A stretch of DNA of 64,000 bases, from contig CBDFLD010000019.1 of assembly GCA_965249005.1 (NCBI GenBank), positions 186,001-250,000 on the forward strand, in the 5' to 3' direction. Every line of letters begins with the position of its first letter. Positions within the stretch are counted from its first letter, which is position 1. A model generated the notes under the pieces. That model saw nothing but the letters and a program-made list of their open reading frames with translations, did no database searches and had not been told where the DNA came from. Source of the DNA: CBDFLD01 sp965249005 (GTDB lineage Bacteria; Acidobacteriota; UBA6911). Below, piece after piece: positions 54,264-61,795 of the stretch. The position numbers and the translations under genes are program-made.

Positions 54264-55885
54264 TTTGCCCTAGCGGAAGTTCTCCACCAGCATGTGTCGG
54301 ATTCCCACTCAGTAAAGGAGTAGAGGATCCAGCGACCATTGGGGGACACTGAAAGCTTCCGATGCGAGGGGCGATGTTCAAGGCGGGCGATTAGGCGTCC
54401 CTCGCCGGTCTCGAGGTCGAACCGCTCGATGGACTTGCGCCCTAGATAAAAAATGCCCTGTTCGAAGAGCGTCCACTGACCGCGGCCGATGTTCTCGAGA
54501 ACCCGCACCTCCCTTCCACCCTCGATTGGAATTCGCCAGACTTCTCCAGGGTCGGGGCTGTCTTTCCCAATGTAGAGGAACTTGTCTGATTCGAAAGCTA
54601 CTATCCCCCCGTCTTCTGTGACCTGGACCGCTTCGCCGCCGGCGGTGGGTATCTTCCATATCTCCGATCTTCCGCTCCGGTTGGAGCTAAAGTAAACCCA
54701 GCGACCGTCTCTCGACCAGGTCGGAGCGCCCTCCTCCCCCGTTTCCGTCGTGAGCCGACGCGGGATGCCTCCCGTCGCATTTACGATGTAGACGTCCATG
54801 CTCCCTTCCTTACCCGACATGAAAGCAATTTGCTTCCCGTCCGGCGAAAGCGCAGGTTGCAATTCGCTGCCTGGAAAAGTCGTCAAGGGTACAACCCTCA
54901 TTCGAGGCAGCGATGGCTCAGGTGAAGGAACAAGGAAGTACCACCACGCTCCCATGGCGAGAAACAACAGCGCCGCAGCCATCGGAATCAAATACCGTGC
55001 TTTCGACCAGATGGGACCAGTCTCGACTGTTTTCGTCAACAATCGCGCCAGGTCTGTGCTCACTTCATGGACGGATTGATAACGCTCGTCCGGGACCTTG
55101 GCCAGCATCTTTCCTACCGTATGTTCCAGCAGTTCCGGAATATCTCGTCTCTGCTGTGACAACGGCGGCGGGGTCTCATTCAGAATCGCATTGGTCGTGT
55201 CCACTCTAATGGACTTCAGAAACGGATTGATCCCCGTGAGCATTTCGTAAAGGACAACACCGAAAGAAAAGGTGTCCGACCGTGTATCCACCTCCTGGCT
55301 GCGAACCTGCTCTGGAGACATGTACCCCGGCGTCCCAATCGTCGTTTCTGCCTTCGTCAGACCCGTTGTAATTGTCTGATCCGAGTCCCCAGCTCCTTTT
55401 GCCTGAGTGATAACTTTCGCCAGCCCGAAGTCCATGACTTTCGCGTGCCCATCCGGTGTCATCATGATGTTGGACGGCTTCAAATCACGATGGACGATGT
55501 CTTTCTGATGAGCCTTTTCCAGTGCTTCCGCAATCTCTGCGGCTGTCTGAAGCGCTTTGCCGACAGTTAGGGGACCTTCTTCAAGCTTGTCCTTGAGTGT
55601 CTCACCCGCAACGTACTCCATGGATATGAAATTTTTTCCTTCAAAGGCTGCTATCTCGTAGATCTTGCAGATAAAGGGGTGATCGAGAGAAGCCGCTGAT
55701 TTGGCCTCACGTAAGAAGCGCTTCTGAACGATTGGATCCCGCTCGATATTCTCTTTGAGAAACTTCAGGGCGACCTTGCGATCAAGGTTGGTGTCCTGAG
55801 CCAGATACACCGCTCCCATTCCCCCTGCACCAAGCGGGGAGAGAATCTGGTATGGACCAAGCCGTGTCCCGTCTGCAAGAGCCAT
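54215..55885 (-). CDS. Membrane Ser/Thr protein kinase with TolB-like domain (3' frameshift)
   Basis: A 556-residue PknB-type kinase: glycine loop LGAGGMGAVY, K41, HRDLKPSN (132-139), DFG (152-154), GTPGYMSPEQ, a membrane helix (about 297-316) and a short PD40 propeller (PALSPDGKQIAFMSGKEG, APTWSRDGRWVYFSSNRSG). The end is odd: after GRWILYSFTEWESDT the frame gives CWWRTSARAK, whereas one base shift gives MLVENFR and a stop at 54270, the usual ending of such kinases. So the last residues are probably a frameshift artefact or mutation. The propeller is shorter than usual. It precedes a receptor gene, like the kinase at 26.4 kb. Confidence 0.88.
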   Translation of the reverse strand: MALADGTRLGPYQILSPLGAGGMGAVYLAQDTNLDRKVALKFLKENIERDPIVQKRFLREAKSAASLDHPFICKIYEIAAFEGKNFISMEYVAGETLKDKLEEGPLTVGKALQTAAEIAEALEKAHQKDIVHRDLKPSNIMMTPDGHAKVMDFGLAKVITQAKGAGDSDQTITTGLTKAETTIGTPGYMSPEQVRSQEVDTRSDTFSFGVVLYEMLTGINPFLKSIRVDTTNAILNETPPPLSQQRRDIPELLEHTVGKMLAKVPDERYQSVHEVSTDLARLLTKTVETGPIWSKARYLIPMAAALLFLAMGAWWYFLVPSPEPSLPRMRVVPLTTFPGSELQPALSPDGKQIAFMSGKEGSMDVYIVNATGGIPRRLTTETGEEGAPTWSRDGRWVYFSSNRSGRSEIWKIPTAGGEAVQVTEDGGIVAFESDKFLYIGKDSPDPGEVWRIPIEGGREVRVLENIGRGQWTLFEQGIFYLGRKSIERFDLETGEGRLIARLEHRPSHRKLSVSPNGRWILYSFTEWESDTCWWRTSARAKGRPPSFHDSLSTMSD

Positions 55886-56205
55886 GAAGGCTCCGGATTT
55901 GGTGGGTTCAATGCTGGGGACAGGATAGCAGAATGAAAATGCGATTGGCAGGGGAAGTCCGCATTCCGATCAACAGAGGCCACCCGGCCCGTGCAGATTT
56001 TTCCGAGAAAAACTTTTTGTGGAAACACTCGAAACTTTTTATTGAGGCATAAAGGTGACCCTGGCCATGCAACGGGACCTGTTTTGCACTCAACTGTGCC
56101 CGCGGCAATCCAAGACCACCCGATTCTACCCAACTCCCCCCAAGTAGAGCAGATTTAACCCGTTGGTATCCCGAGCTGTTACAGTGGTTTCAGGAAAGCT
56201 GCTCC
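55886..56205. other. Intergenic region upstream of kinase
   Basis: About 320 bp that should carry the kinase promoter; a part of it (around 55886-55930) is also present upstream of the kinase relic at 47770, so it is a duplicated upstream segment. No ORF is convincing. The right end leads into the tRNA-like fragment; TCCCGAGC (56169-56176) could be a degenerate 5' acceptor arm. Confidence 0.5.
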
Positions 56206-56262
56206 GGACTTAAAATCCTAGGTCCTGTAAGGGACGTGCGGGTTCGATTCCCATCCTCGGCA
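56206..56262 (+). pseudogene. tRNA-Leu(UAA)-like 3' fragment, possible attachment site
   Basis: The sequence contains an anticodon loop CTTAAAA (anticodon TAA) between GGA and TCC, a variable-arm-like GTCC/GGAC, a T-arm GGGTTCGATTCCC and the 3' acceptor CCTCGGCA, exactly the 3' half of a bacterial tRNA-Leu. The 5' half is not normal: the acceptor partner is only CCCGAGC and there is no proper D-arm. No CCA is encoded. It overlaps, in antisense, the 3' end of the HMA gene. A 3' tRNA remnant like this is typical for the border of an integrated element. Confidence 0.55.
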
Positions 56263-56740
56263 CTTTCGAGACGTCGGTGAGTTCAATTTCTACCGTTTCG
56301 GATTCGGTAATGACCTTGCCTCTCGCGCGAACCCGTTTTCCGACGAGCTGTTCTAGCCGGTCCTCCAGGTTGGCGGGTTTGACCTTGAAGCTCTGGATGC
56401 CGTTTGCATCCAACCAGTAACCATCCTCTCGATGCTCGACGGTTGCCTGAAGGGTGAGCTGGAAATCCCGTACCTCGAAGCCTCCTTTCTTGATTGTCTT
56501 TCGAAGCTTGTCGGGATCGAAGGCCACGCTGCGCTTCGGGGTAACAAGAACCGTTTGATCTTTTATTTCTACCTTGGCACTGGCGACGCCATCCAGGCGT
56601 CGTAGGGTCTTCTCGACCGAGAAGGCTCACATCGCTCAGGTCATGCCGTTGACGCCAATGGTGATCTGTTCGATCTGCGCGACGGCCGGGGCAACGAGCG
56701 CAAAAAAGAATGATAGCGACAGTCCCAACAGGAATTTCAT
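56210..56740 (-). CDS. Secreted HMA-domain metal-binding selenoprotein candidate (UxxU)
   Basis: Read with two in-frame TGA as selenocysteine, this is a 176-residue protein. The ATG at 56740 has AAGGGAGAGAAG upstream. Residues 1-21 are a signal peptide (cleavage after AVA). Residues 23-91 are an HMA/MerP-like domain: ITIGVNGMT-U35-A-M-U38-AFSVEK, then LRRLDGVASAKVEIKDQTVL and KLRKTIKKGGFEV. HMA domains have GMTCxxC here; both Cys codons are TGA (56638-56636 and 56629-56627). Residues 95-162 form a second beta domain (GKRVRARGKVI). The last residues (MGIEPARPLQDLGF) come from antisense tRNA-like DNA. It follows an outer-membrane protein gene by 15 bp. Ordinary gene callers see only 56210-56527. 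Confidence 0.8.
56609..56624 (-). promoter_or_regulatory. Candidate bacterial SECIS hairpin
   Basis: On the minus strand CUUCUC-GGUC-GAGAAG forms a perfect 6-bp stem with the tetraloop GGUC. It begins 11 nt, and its loop 17 nt, after the first UGA of the HMA gene; the loop is 8 nt after the second UGA. The E. coli fdhF SECIS has the same GGUC loop, 18 nt after its UGA, and the G-U there is read by SelB. Confidence 0.75.
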
Positions 56741-56755
56741 TTCTTCTCTCCCTTT

Positions 56756-57715
56756 TTAGTAGATGATCCTCGTCCCAAATAGCACGTTCCAGCCCTGCGC
56801 AAGCTGCGTCCCGGTGGGCCGCTGGCTCATGGGGAATTGGAACGAGACCTCGAAAAGAAAGCGTTGCCTGACGATGCTCGTGAAGCCGGGGGCCCAGAAG
56901 AGGGCATCGCCACCAGTCGAGGGGACCTGCGCCCCGAGGTTTTGATCTTGTCCTGCGTGCCGGTAAAGAAAGCCCAGCTCAGTGTAGAACTCGACCGGCT
57001 TCAAATCGGTGTATCGCCAGGGATAGAGCCGCTTTGAAGCTCCCCAGTCCAGTTCGATCGTATCGCCGAAGGCATAGCCCTTTCCTTCGGTTTTTGCCGT
57101 ATAGGTCAAGTCCGAGAACAGACCAAATCCCTTCTCGCTATTTTCATGACTGATGGCCCCTTGTATGAATGCGTCGGTGGAGCCTGTTCCAGCCTGCGTG
57201 GGTATGGGGAGACGGTTGCCCGTTGCATCACGCGCTCCCGTGGAGCCGGTAGGAAGTTTGATCCCTGTCCGTATTGCCGCGTCGGTTCTCGTCTGTCGGC
57301 CGAGCTTCTTCCAGAATCGATATTTGCCAACGAGAGCGAGATCGCCCAGACCGCTGGTTGTGCGCAGATCCGGTGTGACGACGCCATGCAAACGCTTGAC
57401 AACGATGGGTGCGACGACCGTGAGGTTGAGGTCGCGTGCGACTGCGTAGTTGAAAGAGAAGGGCTGGACATAGGAAACGACGCGCCTGTGCTGCTGGTTG
57501 GGTTGCTCTCGACCATCGGTCAGGACGCGGTCCGCGACAACGAACCGTGCAAATGTACGAACAGCGCGACCCTGAAAGAACTCTGTAGTGCCGCCTTCCC
57601 CTCGGATGGGCGGAGCCTGGGCGTACGCTCTGTTACTCGGGCACGACAGAATCAGCAAAGCAAACGCAATGAAAAAGCTGGTCAACCCAGCCAGTGCAGA
57701 CATTCCGGATCTCAT
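56756..57715 (-). CDS. Outer-membrane transporter-like beta-barrel protein
   Basis: A 319-residue exported protein with signal peptide ending RAYAQA. The rest is built of amphipathic strands with repeated turns (YVQPFSFNYAVARDLNLTVV, LGDLALVGKYRFWKK, GIKLPTGSTGARDATGNRLP, QLAQGWNVLFGTRIIY ending in an aromatic residue). The TGSxDxxxG-type middle is that of the MetA-pathway phenol degradation / transporter family (Pfam-like PF13557). It lies directly upstream of the HMA gene (15 bp), so both are probably one transcript that handles a metal at the outer membrane and periplasm. Confidence 0.75.
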   Translation of the reverse strand: MRSGMSALAGLTSFFIAFALLILSCPSNRAYAQAPPIRGEGGTTEFFQGRAVRTFARFVVADRVLTDGREQPNQQHRRVVSYVQPFSFNYAVARDLNLTVVAPIVVKRLHGVVTPDLRTTSGLGDLALVGKYRFWKKLGRQTRTDAAIRTGIKLPTGSTGARDATGNRLPIPTQAGTGSTDAFIQGAISHENSEKGFGLFSDLTYTAKTEGKGYAFGDTIELDWGASKRLYPWRYTDLKPVEFYTELGFLYRHAGQDQNLGAQVPSTGGDALFWAPGFTSIVRQRFLFEVSFQFPMSQRPTGTQLAQGWNVLFGTRIIY

Positions 57716-57790
57716 CCTTCTTTCTTGAAGCCTCGAGTTAAGATCCTAGATCAGGGCCAGTAACGCAATGGTAATCGTCGTGGAGTCGAC

Positions 57791-58705
57791 CTATGAGGTG
57801 GCATTCAGGCAATCGATGAACCGGTTCAGCTCATCGAGTGATGAATCGGCAATGAGGTTGAAGATGTGCAAACGACAGCCCTGGGGAATGCTCTCTGCAG
57901 TCAAAACATCGGTCACCACCACCGTACTGCCACGCAAGCCTCGCTTCCAGCCCGATTTGCGGGCATCACAGAAATGAAGGGCGTCGATGCTCACACCGGA
58001 GGCAACCAGCACGGCACGAGCCCAGCGCAAAAACTCGGGCCAGCGCGAGGCAACGGCGATGAGGGTATCGGCTGATATAGGGTTCCTTTCCGACAGAGAG
58101 GAAGGAACCGAGCGTGTGTGAAGGACGATGGTGGACACTTGCGGAGGCAATAATCCTCGGATGTTTGACTCCTTGTTGAGCATGAAAACAGGCGCGGAAC
58201 CTGCCACGATCTGGTCCCGAGTGGAGTCATCTACCCCGGTGCCCCGGACCGGAAATCCAGTGGCCTTGTGTATTTCTGCAACCAGGATCCGGCGTAACTC
58301 CTCATCCGACTCGATTATCAGAAAGTGGTCGGGCGGCTGTAAATCAAGCCACTGCTTCAGTCGAGCCTGAACATCAGCCAGCGAGAAGCCCTTTTCGCGA
58401 GATGTTCTGAAGAAGCTCGAGATTATATGATCGAGTTCGAGATCCATTCCGATGCAGGTGTTCGGGCGCTCCTTCCGAACGTAGATACCACTCCCCTTAC
58501 GGAACTCGAGCCAGCCACGCCTCACCAGATCCCGGTAGGCAGCACTCACGGTGTTGGGATGAATACGCATTCGCAGAGCCAGCGCGCGAGTGCTCTGAAG
58601 CTTCTGACCCGGCTTCAAATCCTCGCTGAAGACGCCAAGCAAGAGCTGCGTCGCCAGTTGTTCACGTAGAGGGACTCGACTATTTCTGGAAAGCCAGAGG
58701 CGCAC
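57791..58705 (-). CDS. GntR-family transcriptional regulator (YtrA-like)
   Basis: A 304-residue regulator. The N-terminal winged helix (about 1-78) is GntR type: PLREQLATQLLLGVFSEDLKPGQKLQSTRALALRMRIH then PNTVSAAYRDLVRRGWLEF and GSGIYV. The C-terminal 200 residues are not an aminotransferase or FCD/UTRA domain I can place; motifs include FLIIESDEELRRILVAEIH. It lies 75 bp upstream of the outer-membrane protein and HMA genes on the same strand, making it their likely regulator. Confidence 0.85.
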   Translation of the reverse strand: MRLWLSRNSRVPLREQLATQLLLGVFSEDLKPGQKLQSTRALALRMRIHPNTVSAAYRDLVRRGWLEFRKGSGIYVRKERPNTCIGMDLELDHIISSFFRTSREKGFSLADVQARLKQWLDLQPPDHFLIIESDEELRRILVAEIHKATGFPVRGTGVDDSTRDQIVAGSAPVFMLNKESNIRGLLPPQVSTIVLHTRSVPSSLSERNPISADTLIAVASRWPEFLRWARAVLVASGVSIDALHFCDARKSGWKRGLRGSTVVVTDVLTAESIPQGCRLHIFNLIADSSLDELNRFIDCLNATS

Positions 58706-58932
58706 CGCAATACCTTGCCTGTGAATTTACAACAAAGGTCTCACGTCCCCGGAGAGGGTGTGTGCCAGACAAACGAGCAATCGAGACGAGATATTTCACC
58801 GTCGCAGCGGGTCGATCTCCCCCCCTCGGAGACGCTCTGGTTCGAACATAGTACACCAGGCAACAACCCGTCTTGATTCATTACGGATAGTAACCGTGTC
58901 GGGCGAGAACCACACACCCATCCCAGGCCCGA

Positions 58933-59853
58933 CTACCCGAAGGCTCTACCTTGACCTCGATTGGTAGGTAAGAGCCGGCCGTTCCTTTCCTGGCAGGCGT
59001 GTAGCCAAGGCGGTAGCGCAGCTTGAGCCGCGCTATTATGGTGTTCATGGCAGCGGCGGGAACTGGTCTCCGACATCAACAAGACCTCACCGCCGCTGTT
59101 TCCGGATATCCCGGCCATACTCTCCGGGGAGGACCAGAACGGATCCTCTCCCATGCGTGAGAAGGCCGCGGCAATTCTACTGGTGCTGCCTCCTTGATCT
59201 CCCCGAGTTTGGACGCTGTAGAGAACCGTTTCTGTCTGGAGCAAGATACGGTTTGCCCCGTTCCCGCCAAAGAGGCCCGACATTGTTGCGTGGTTGTCGG
59301 AGATCAAGAGGATTGCACGCCTGCGATCCGGGGCCGCATCGTGAAGGTACGCGGCACCGGCGGCAATCGCGTCGAATGGATTGGTGCTTCCACGAGGAAG
59401 GATGGTGGAAAGCCGGTTGACAATTTCATCAGAATTGCTGGTCAGTTCTACCAGGTGATGTACATGTCTGTCGAAACTAAACAGCGCAACCCTGTCATCG
59501 GGACCGAGCTGATCCAGGCTTTGCATGGCCGCATTTTGAAGCTCTCCAAGATAGGGGGCGACACTGCCGCTAGCATCCACGATGAGGGCCACCGACAGGG
59601 GAAGCTCGTCCCGCCCGAAGTGAGTGACGGTCTGTTCGATTCCATCCTCGAAGACCCTGAAGTCTTGAACATCCAGATCATCGCGAACCCGGCCGGTGTG
59701 ATCCAGGACCGTGACCGGGACGGTGAAGAGATCGACGTCTACCTTGAAGGAAAACGGCGAAAGCGGTGTGGAGGATCTCGAACTGGTCTTTTTCCTGATC
59801 TCCTCCTCCGACGCTGGAAGGCAGTTCGAGTGCCTCGAGGAGCTCGATTTCAA
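58933..59853 (-). CDS. VWFA domain protein (frameshifted near 3' end)
   Basis: A 306-residue frame with a von Willebrand A domain of the Acidobacteria type: DLFTVPVTVLDHTGRVRDDL and DVQDFRVFEDGIEQTVTHFG, MIDAS motif ALIVDASGSVAP (D-x-S-x-S), then FSFDRHVHHL, GSTNPFDAIAAGAAYLHD. After SGGEVLLMSETSSR the frame is wrong; a one-base shift gives AAMNTIIARLKLRYRLGYTPAR, then KGTAGSYLPIEVKVEPSGSR and a stop at 58881, the normal family ending. The gene is therefore frameshifted by mutation or error. The start overlaps the previous gene by 176 bp. Confidence 0.75.
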   Translation of the reverse strand: MKSSSSRHSNCLPASEEEIRKKTSSRSSTPLSPFSFKVDVDLFTVPVTVLDHTGRVRDDLDVQDFRVFEDGIEQTVTHFGRDELPLSVALIVDASGSVAPYLGELQNAAMQSLDQLGPDDRVALFSFDRHVHHLVELTSNSDEIVNRLSTILPRGSTNPFDAIAAGAAYLHDAAPDRRRAILLISDNHATMSGLFGGNGANRILLQTETVLYSVQTRGDQGGSTSRIAAAFSRMGEDPFWSSPESMAGISGNSGGEVLLMSETSSRRCHEHHNSAAQAALPPWLHACQERNGRLLPTNRGQGRAFG

Positions 59854-60439
59854 AGTAGGTGCCTTCGTGCAGCAGGAGATCTCGTTGCCGGTTCATCAGC
59901 AGTCCGGCACCGGTGCCGATCGCCGCTCCGAGGGGCCCGCCAAAGAGGGTGCCGTTGATCATGCCGGAAAGATAGGTACGGGGCCGGTTGCCCTCGAGCT
60001 TGACGATGCCATGTTCTCTTGCCTGCAATGGGAGTCGGTCGATGCGGACAATCCTACTGGTCACGGCGACCGCAAGGGCGTCGGGAAAAACCAGCTCGTC
60101 CACGCGAAGATGAAGCTCCGGCCGGTCGACGAAAGTCAGCCGCCGCCGCCGATGGGATCTGATGACGGTGGCCCGCGCTTTCGCCCTCGTGAGTATGATC
60201 CCGTTCCTCAAATGAAGATCTCGAGCCATGTGCAAGGTGATGCGATTGCCGGCACTGTGGGATCGGGTTCCGACCGGCTCTTCGGAGCGTAAGACAATCC
60301 GGCTCCCGGCCGGTATGGTGACCTTCGGGCTCGTCGGTCGGGAGCTCTCCTCCGTGAAGCCGGGCAGCGGTATGCTCGAATTCAAGGTTGCGGTCAGGAT
60401 TATGATCAAACTCAATCGGACGACTGGTGGTTGAATCAT
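59678..60439 (-). CDS. Secreted protein with glycine-zipper segment, unknown function
   Basis: A 253-residue exported protein with signal segment (SLIIILTATLNSS). Its body KVTIPAGSRIVLRSEEPVGT, ITLHMARDLHLRNGIILTRA, ARATVI resembles the family of envelope proteins whose repeats set a value of type 'LPxGTxVxLxLxxxLSS', and a Gly-rich GTLFGGPLGAAIGTGAGLL could insert in a membrane. The last 58 residues overlap the VWFA gene in another frame; similarity appears to stop near TYFEIELLEALELPSS, so the true end may lie there and a frameshift may join both genes. Confidence 0.55.
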   Translation of the reverse strand: MIQPPVVRLSLIIILTATLNSSIPLPGFTEESSRPTSPKVTIPAGSRIVLRSEEPVGTRSHSAGNRITLHMARDLHLRNGIILTRAKARATVIRSHRRRRLTFVDRPELHLRVDELVFPDALAVAVTSRIVRIDRLPLQAREHGIVKLEGNRPRTYLSGMINGTLFGGPLGAAIGTGAGLLMNRQRDLLLHEGTYFEIELLEALELPSSVGGGDQEKDQFEILHTAFAVFLQGRRRSLHRPGHGPGSHRPGSR

Positions 60440-60660
60440 GTCATGCCTCCTCTCGACAGAACCAAGCCAAAATGATCCAGCGATTTGATCTTAATCCTGG
60501 GCTTTTGCCACTACAGTTATCTGTATGACAGTTTCAGAAGTGTCCTAAGGGTCCTATCCAAGTGGTCGCTATTGCTGGATTTGAAATGACGAGGCAGCCG
60601 AGACTTTCCCCGCTCGCCTGCTCTTGCAGGAGGCCGAAAACACTGCTCCGCCGGGACAAA

Positions 60661-60682
60661 CATATGGTAGTATGCCCATATG
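60661..60682 (+). promoter_or_regulatory. Candidate ArsR operator at the arsR start
   Basis: CATATGG (60661-60667) and CCATATG (60676-60682) form a perfect inverted repeat with an 8-bp spacer. The right arm contains the ATG start codon of arsR (60680-60682), a position suited to autorepression. Confidence 0.55.
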
Positions 60683-61006
60683 CCGATAATTAAGACAGAG
60701 TCGCAGTATGAAGCACGGGCACAGGTCGCAAAGGCTCTGGCGCACCCGACGAGACTGCTCTTGCTTGACGTACTGGCTGAGAATGATCTCTGCGTCGGTG
60801 AGCTGACCGAGCTTGTAGGTGCCGATCAGTCCACGGTTTCCAAGCACATCGCTATCTTGAAGGACGCCGGATTCGTGGCGATGAAAAAACAGGGTGCGAT
60901 GAACTTTTACTCGATTCGGTACCAGGGTCTGGAGCAGTTCTTCGGTTGTATCGAATCCGTGCTTCGCCAGAGGGTCCAGGCGCAACAGGAACTGGTTGAG
61001 CTCTGA
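60680..61006 (+). CDS. arsR: ArsR/SmtB family transcriptional repressor
   Basis: A 108-residue winged-helix repressor: AKALAHPTRLLLLDVLAEND, then LCVGELTELVGADQSTVSKH, IAILKDAGFVAMKKQGAMNF. The helix-turn-helix is residues 40-62. The usual ELCVCDL metal site is ENDLCVGEL with only C38, plus C91 (FFGCIE), so the sensing site may differ from the classic arsenic site. It sits 238 bp upstream of arsC with operator-like palindromes at its own start and before arsC. Confidence 0.9.
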   Translation: MPIIKTESQYEARAQVAKALAHPTRLLLLDVLAENDLCVGELTELVGADQSTVSKHIAILKDAGFVAMKKQGAMNFYSIRYQGLEQFFGCIESVLRQRVQAQQELVEL

Positions 61007-61058
61007 AGAAGTGTCTTTGCCTTATTTGATGGTAAAATGGCAATAGGGCTATATGGAA

Positions 61059-61075
61059 CTATATGCATCATATAG
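61059..61075 (+). promoter_or_regulatory. Palindromic operator-like site between arsR and arsC
   Basis: CTATATG-CAT-CATATAG is a perfect 17-bp palindrome, with a half site CTATATGG just upstream (61049-61056). Its core resembles the arsR-start site, so it is probably a second ArsR operator governing arsC. Confidence 0.5.
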
Positions 61076-61244
61076 AAGGGTCGAACGTTAACCACCCTGA
61101 TCGTAATGCGTTCCGGTCGAGGTGGGGGTGATACTCCTAGTCTGCTCTCAGTCTGTGTCGTCTGCAACCGGACATGCCACTGGTTCGCAGTTCCCGGGAA
61201 GACATGAACCGTGAGCTTTGCTGCATTCAATTCCCAGGAACGAA

Positions 61245-61688
61245 ATGACTGAAGACAGTCAAAAACTCAAGATCCTTTTCCTTTGCACAGGAAACTCGTG
61301 CCGCAGCCAGATGGCGGAAGGATGGGCGCGGCACTTGAAATCGGCTGAGCTTGTAGTCTATTCGGCCGGAATCGAAAACCACGGGCTGAACCCGAATGCA
61401 GTCAAGGTCATGAGTGAAGCTGGAGTCGACATTGGTGGCCATCGTTCCAAGGAGGTCAAGGAATTGCTGGAAATCCCTTTCGACTGCGTGATCACCGTAT
61501 GCAGTCGTGCACACGAGACCTGCCCGATTTTCCCCGGACAGGCAAGAGTGATCCACGTTGGTTTCAATGATCCTCCTAAATTGGCCGCGAACGCCCGAAC
61601 AAGAGAAGAGGCGTTGGGTCATTACCGCCGGGTCCGTGACGAAATTCGAGCCTATGTCGAGACACTGCCCAGATCATTGTCTGACTAA
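61245..61688 (+). CDS. arsC: Arsenate reductase, thioredoxin-coupled LMW-PTP type
   Basis: A 147-residue protein from the ATG at 61245 (AGGA 5 nt upstream; an upstream in-frame ATG at 61218 lacks a good site). It has the low-molecular-weight phosphatase P-loop C14-T-G-N-S-C19-R20 in ILFLCTGNSCRSQMAEGWARH, the redox cysteines in VITVCSRAHETCPIFPG, and the DPP loop. It reduces arsenate to arsenite in the cytoplasm for export. No arsenite efflux gene (arsB/acr3) is visible here. Confidence 0.9.
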   Translation: MTEDSQKLKILFLCTGNSCRSQMAEGWARHLKSAELVVYSAGIENHGLNPNAVKVMSEAGVDIGGHRSKEVKELLEIPFDCVITVCSRAHETCPIFPGQARVIHVGFNDPPKLAANARTREEALGHYRRVRDEIRAYVETLPRSLSD

Positions 61689-61795
61689 TGATGAGAAGGA
61701 TGAGGCGGCGGTTCCGCGTGAAGGGGGGGGAAGAGAGAGACCAATCGGCGCTAAATGCGCTTGCCGATGCCATCGCATGACTTGGCCAGACCTTT

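Noticed and set aside
56627..56638. The two TGA codons in the HMA gene as simple pseudogene mutations
   Set aside because: They hit exactly the two metal-binding cysteines, no other disabling change is present in 176 codons, and a SECIS-like hairpin stands at the right distance.
59194..59958. 254-codon plus-strand frame
   Set aside because: Antisense to the VWFA domain and the upstream envelope gene.
61076..61244. Possible small Cys-rich peptide (CVVCNRTCHW) between arsR and arsC
   Set aside because: It has no ribosome site, is interrupted, and the stretch is better explained as leader and operator region.
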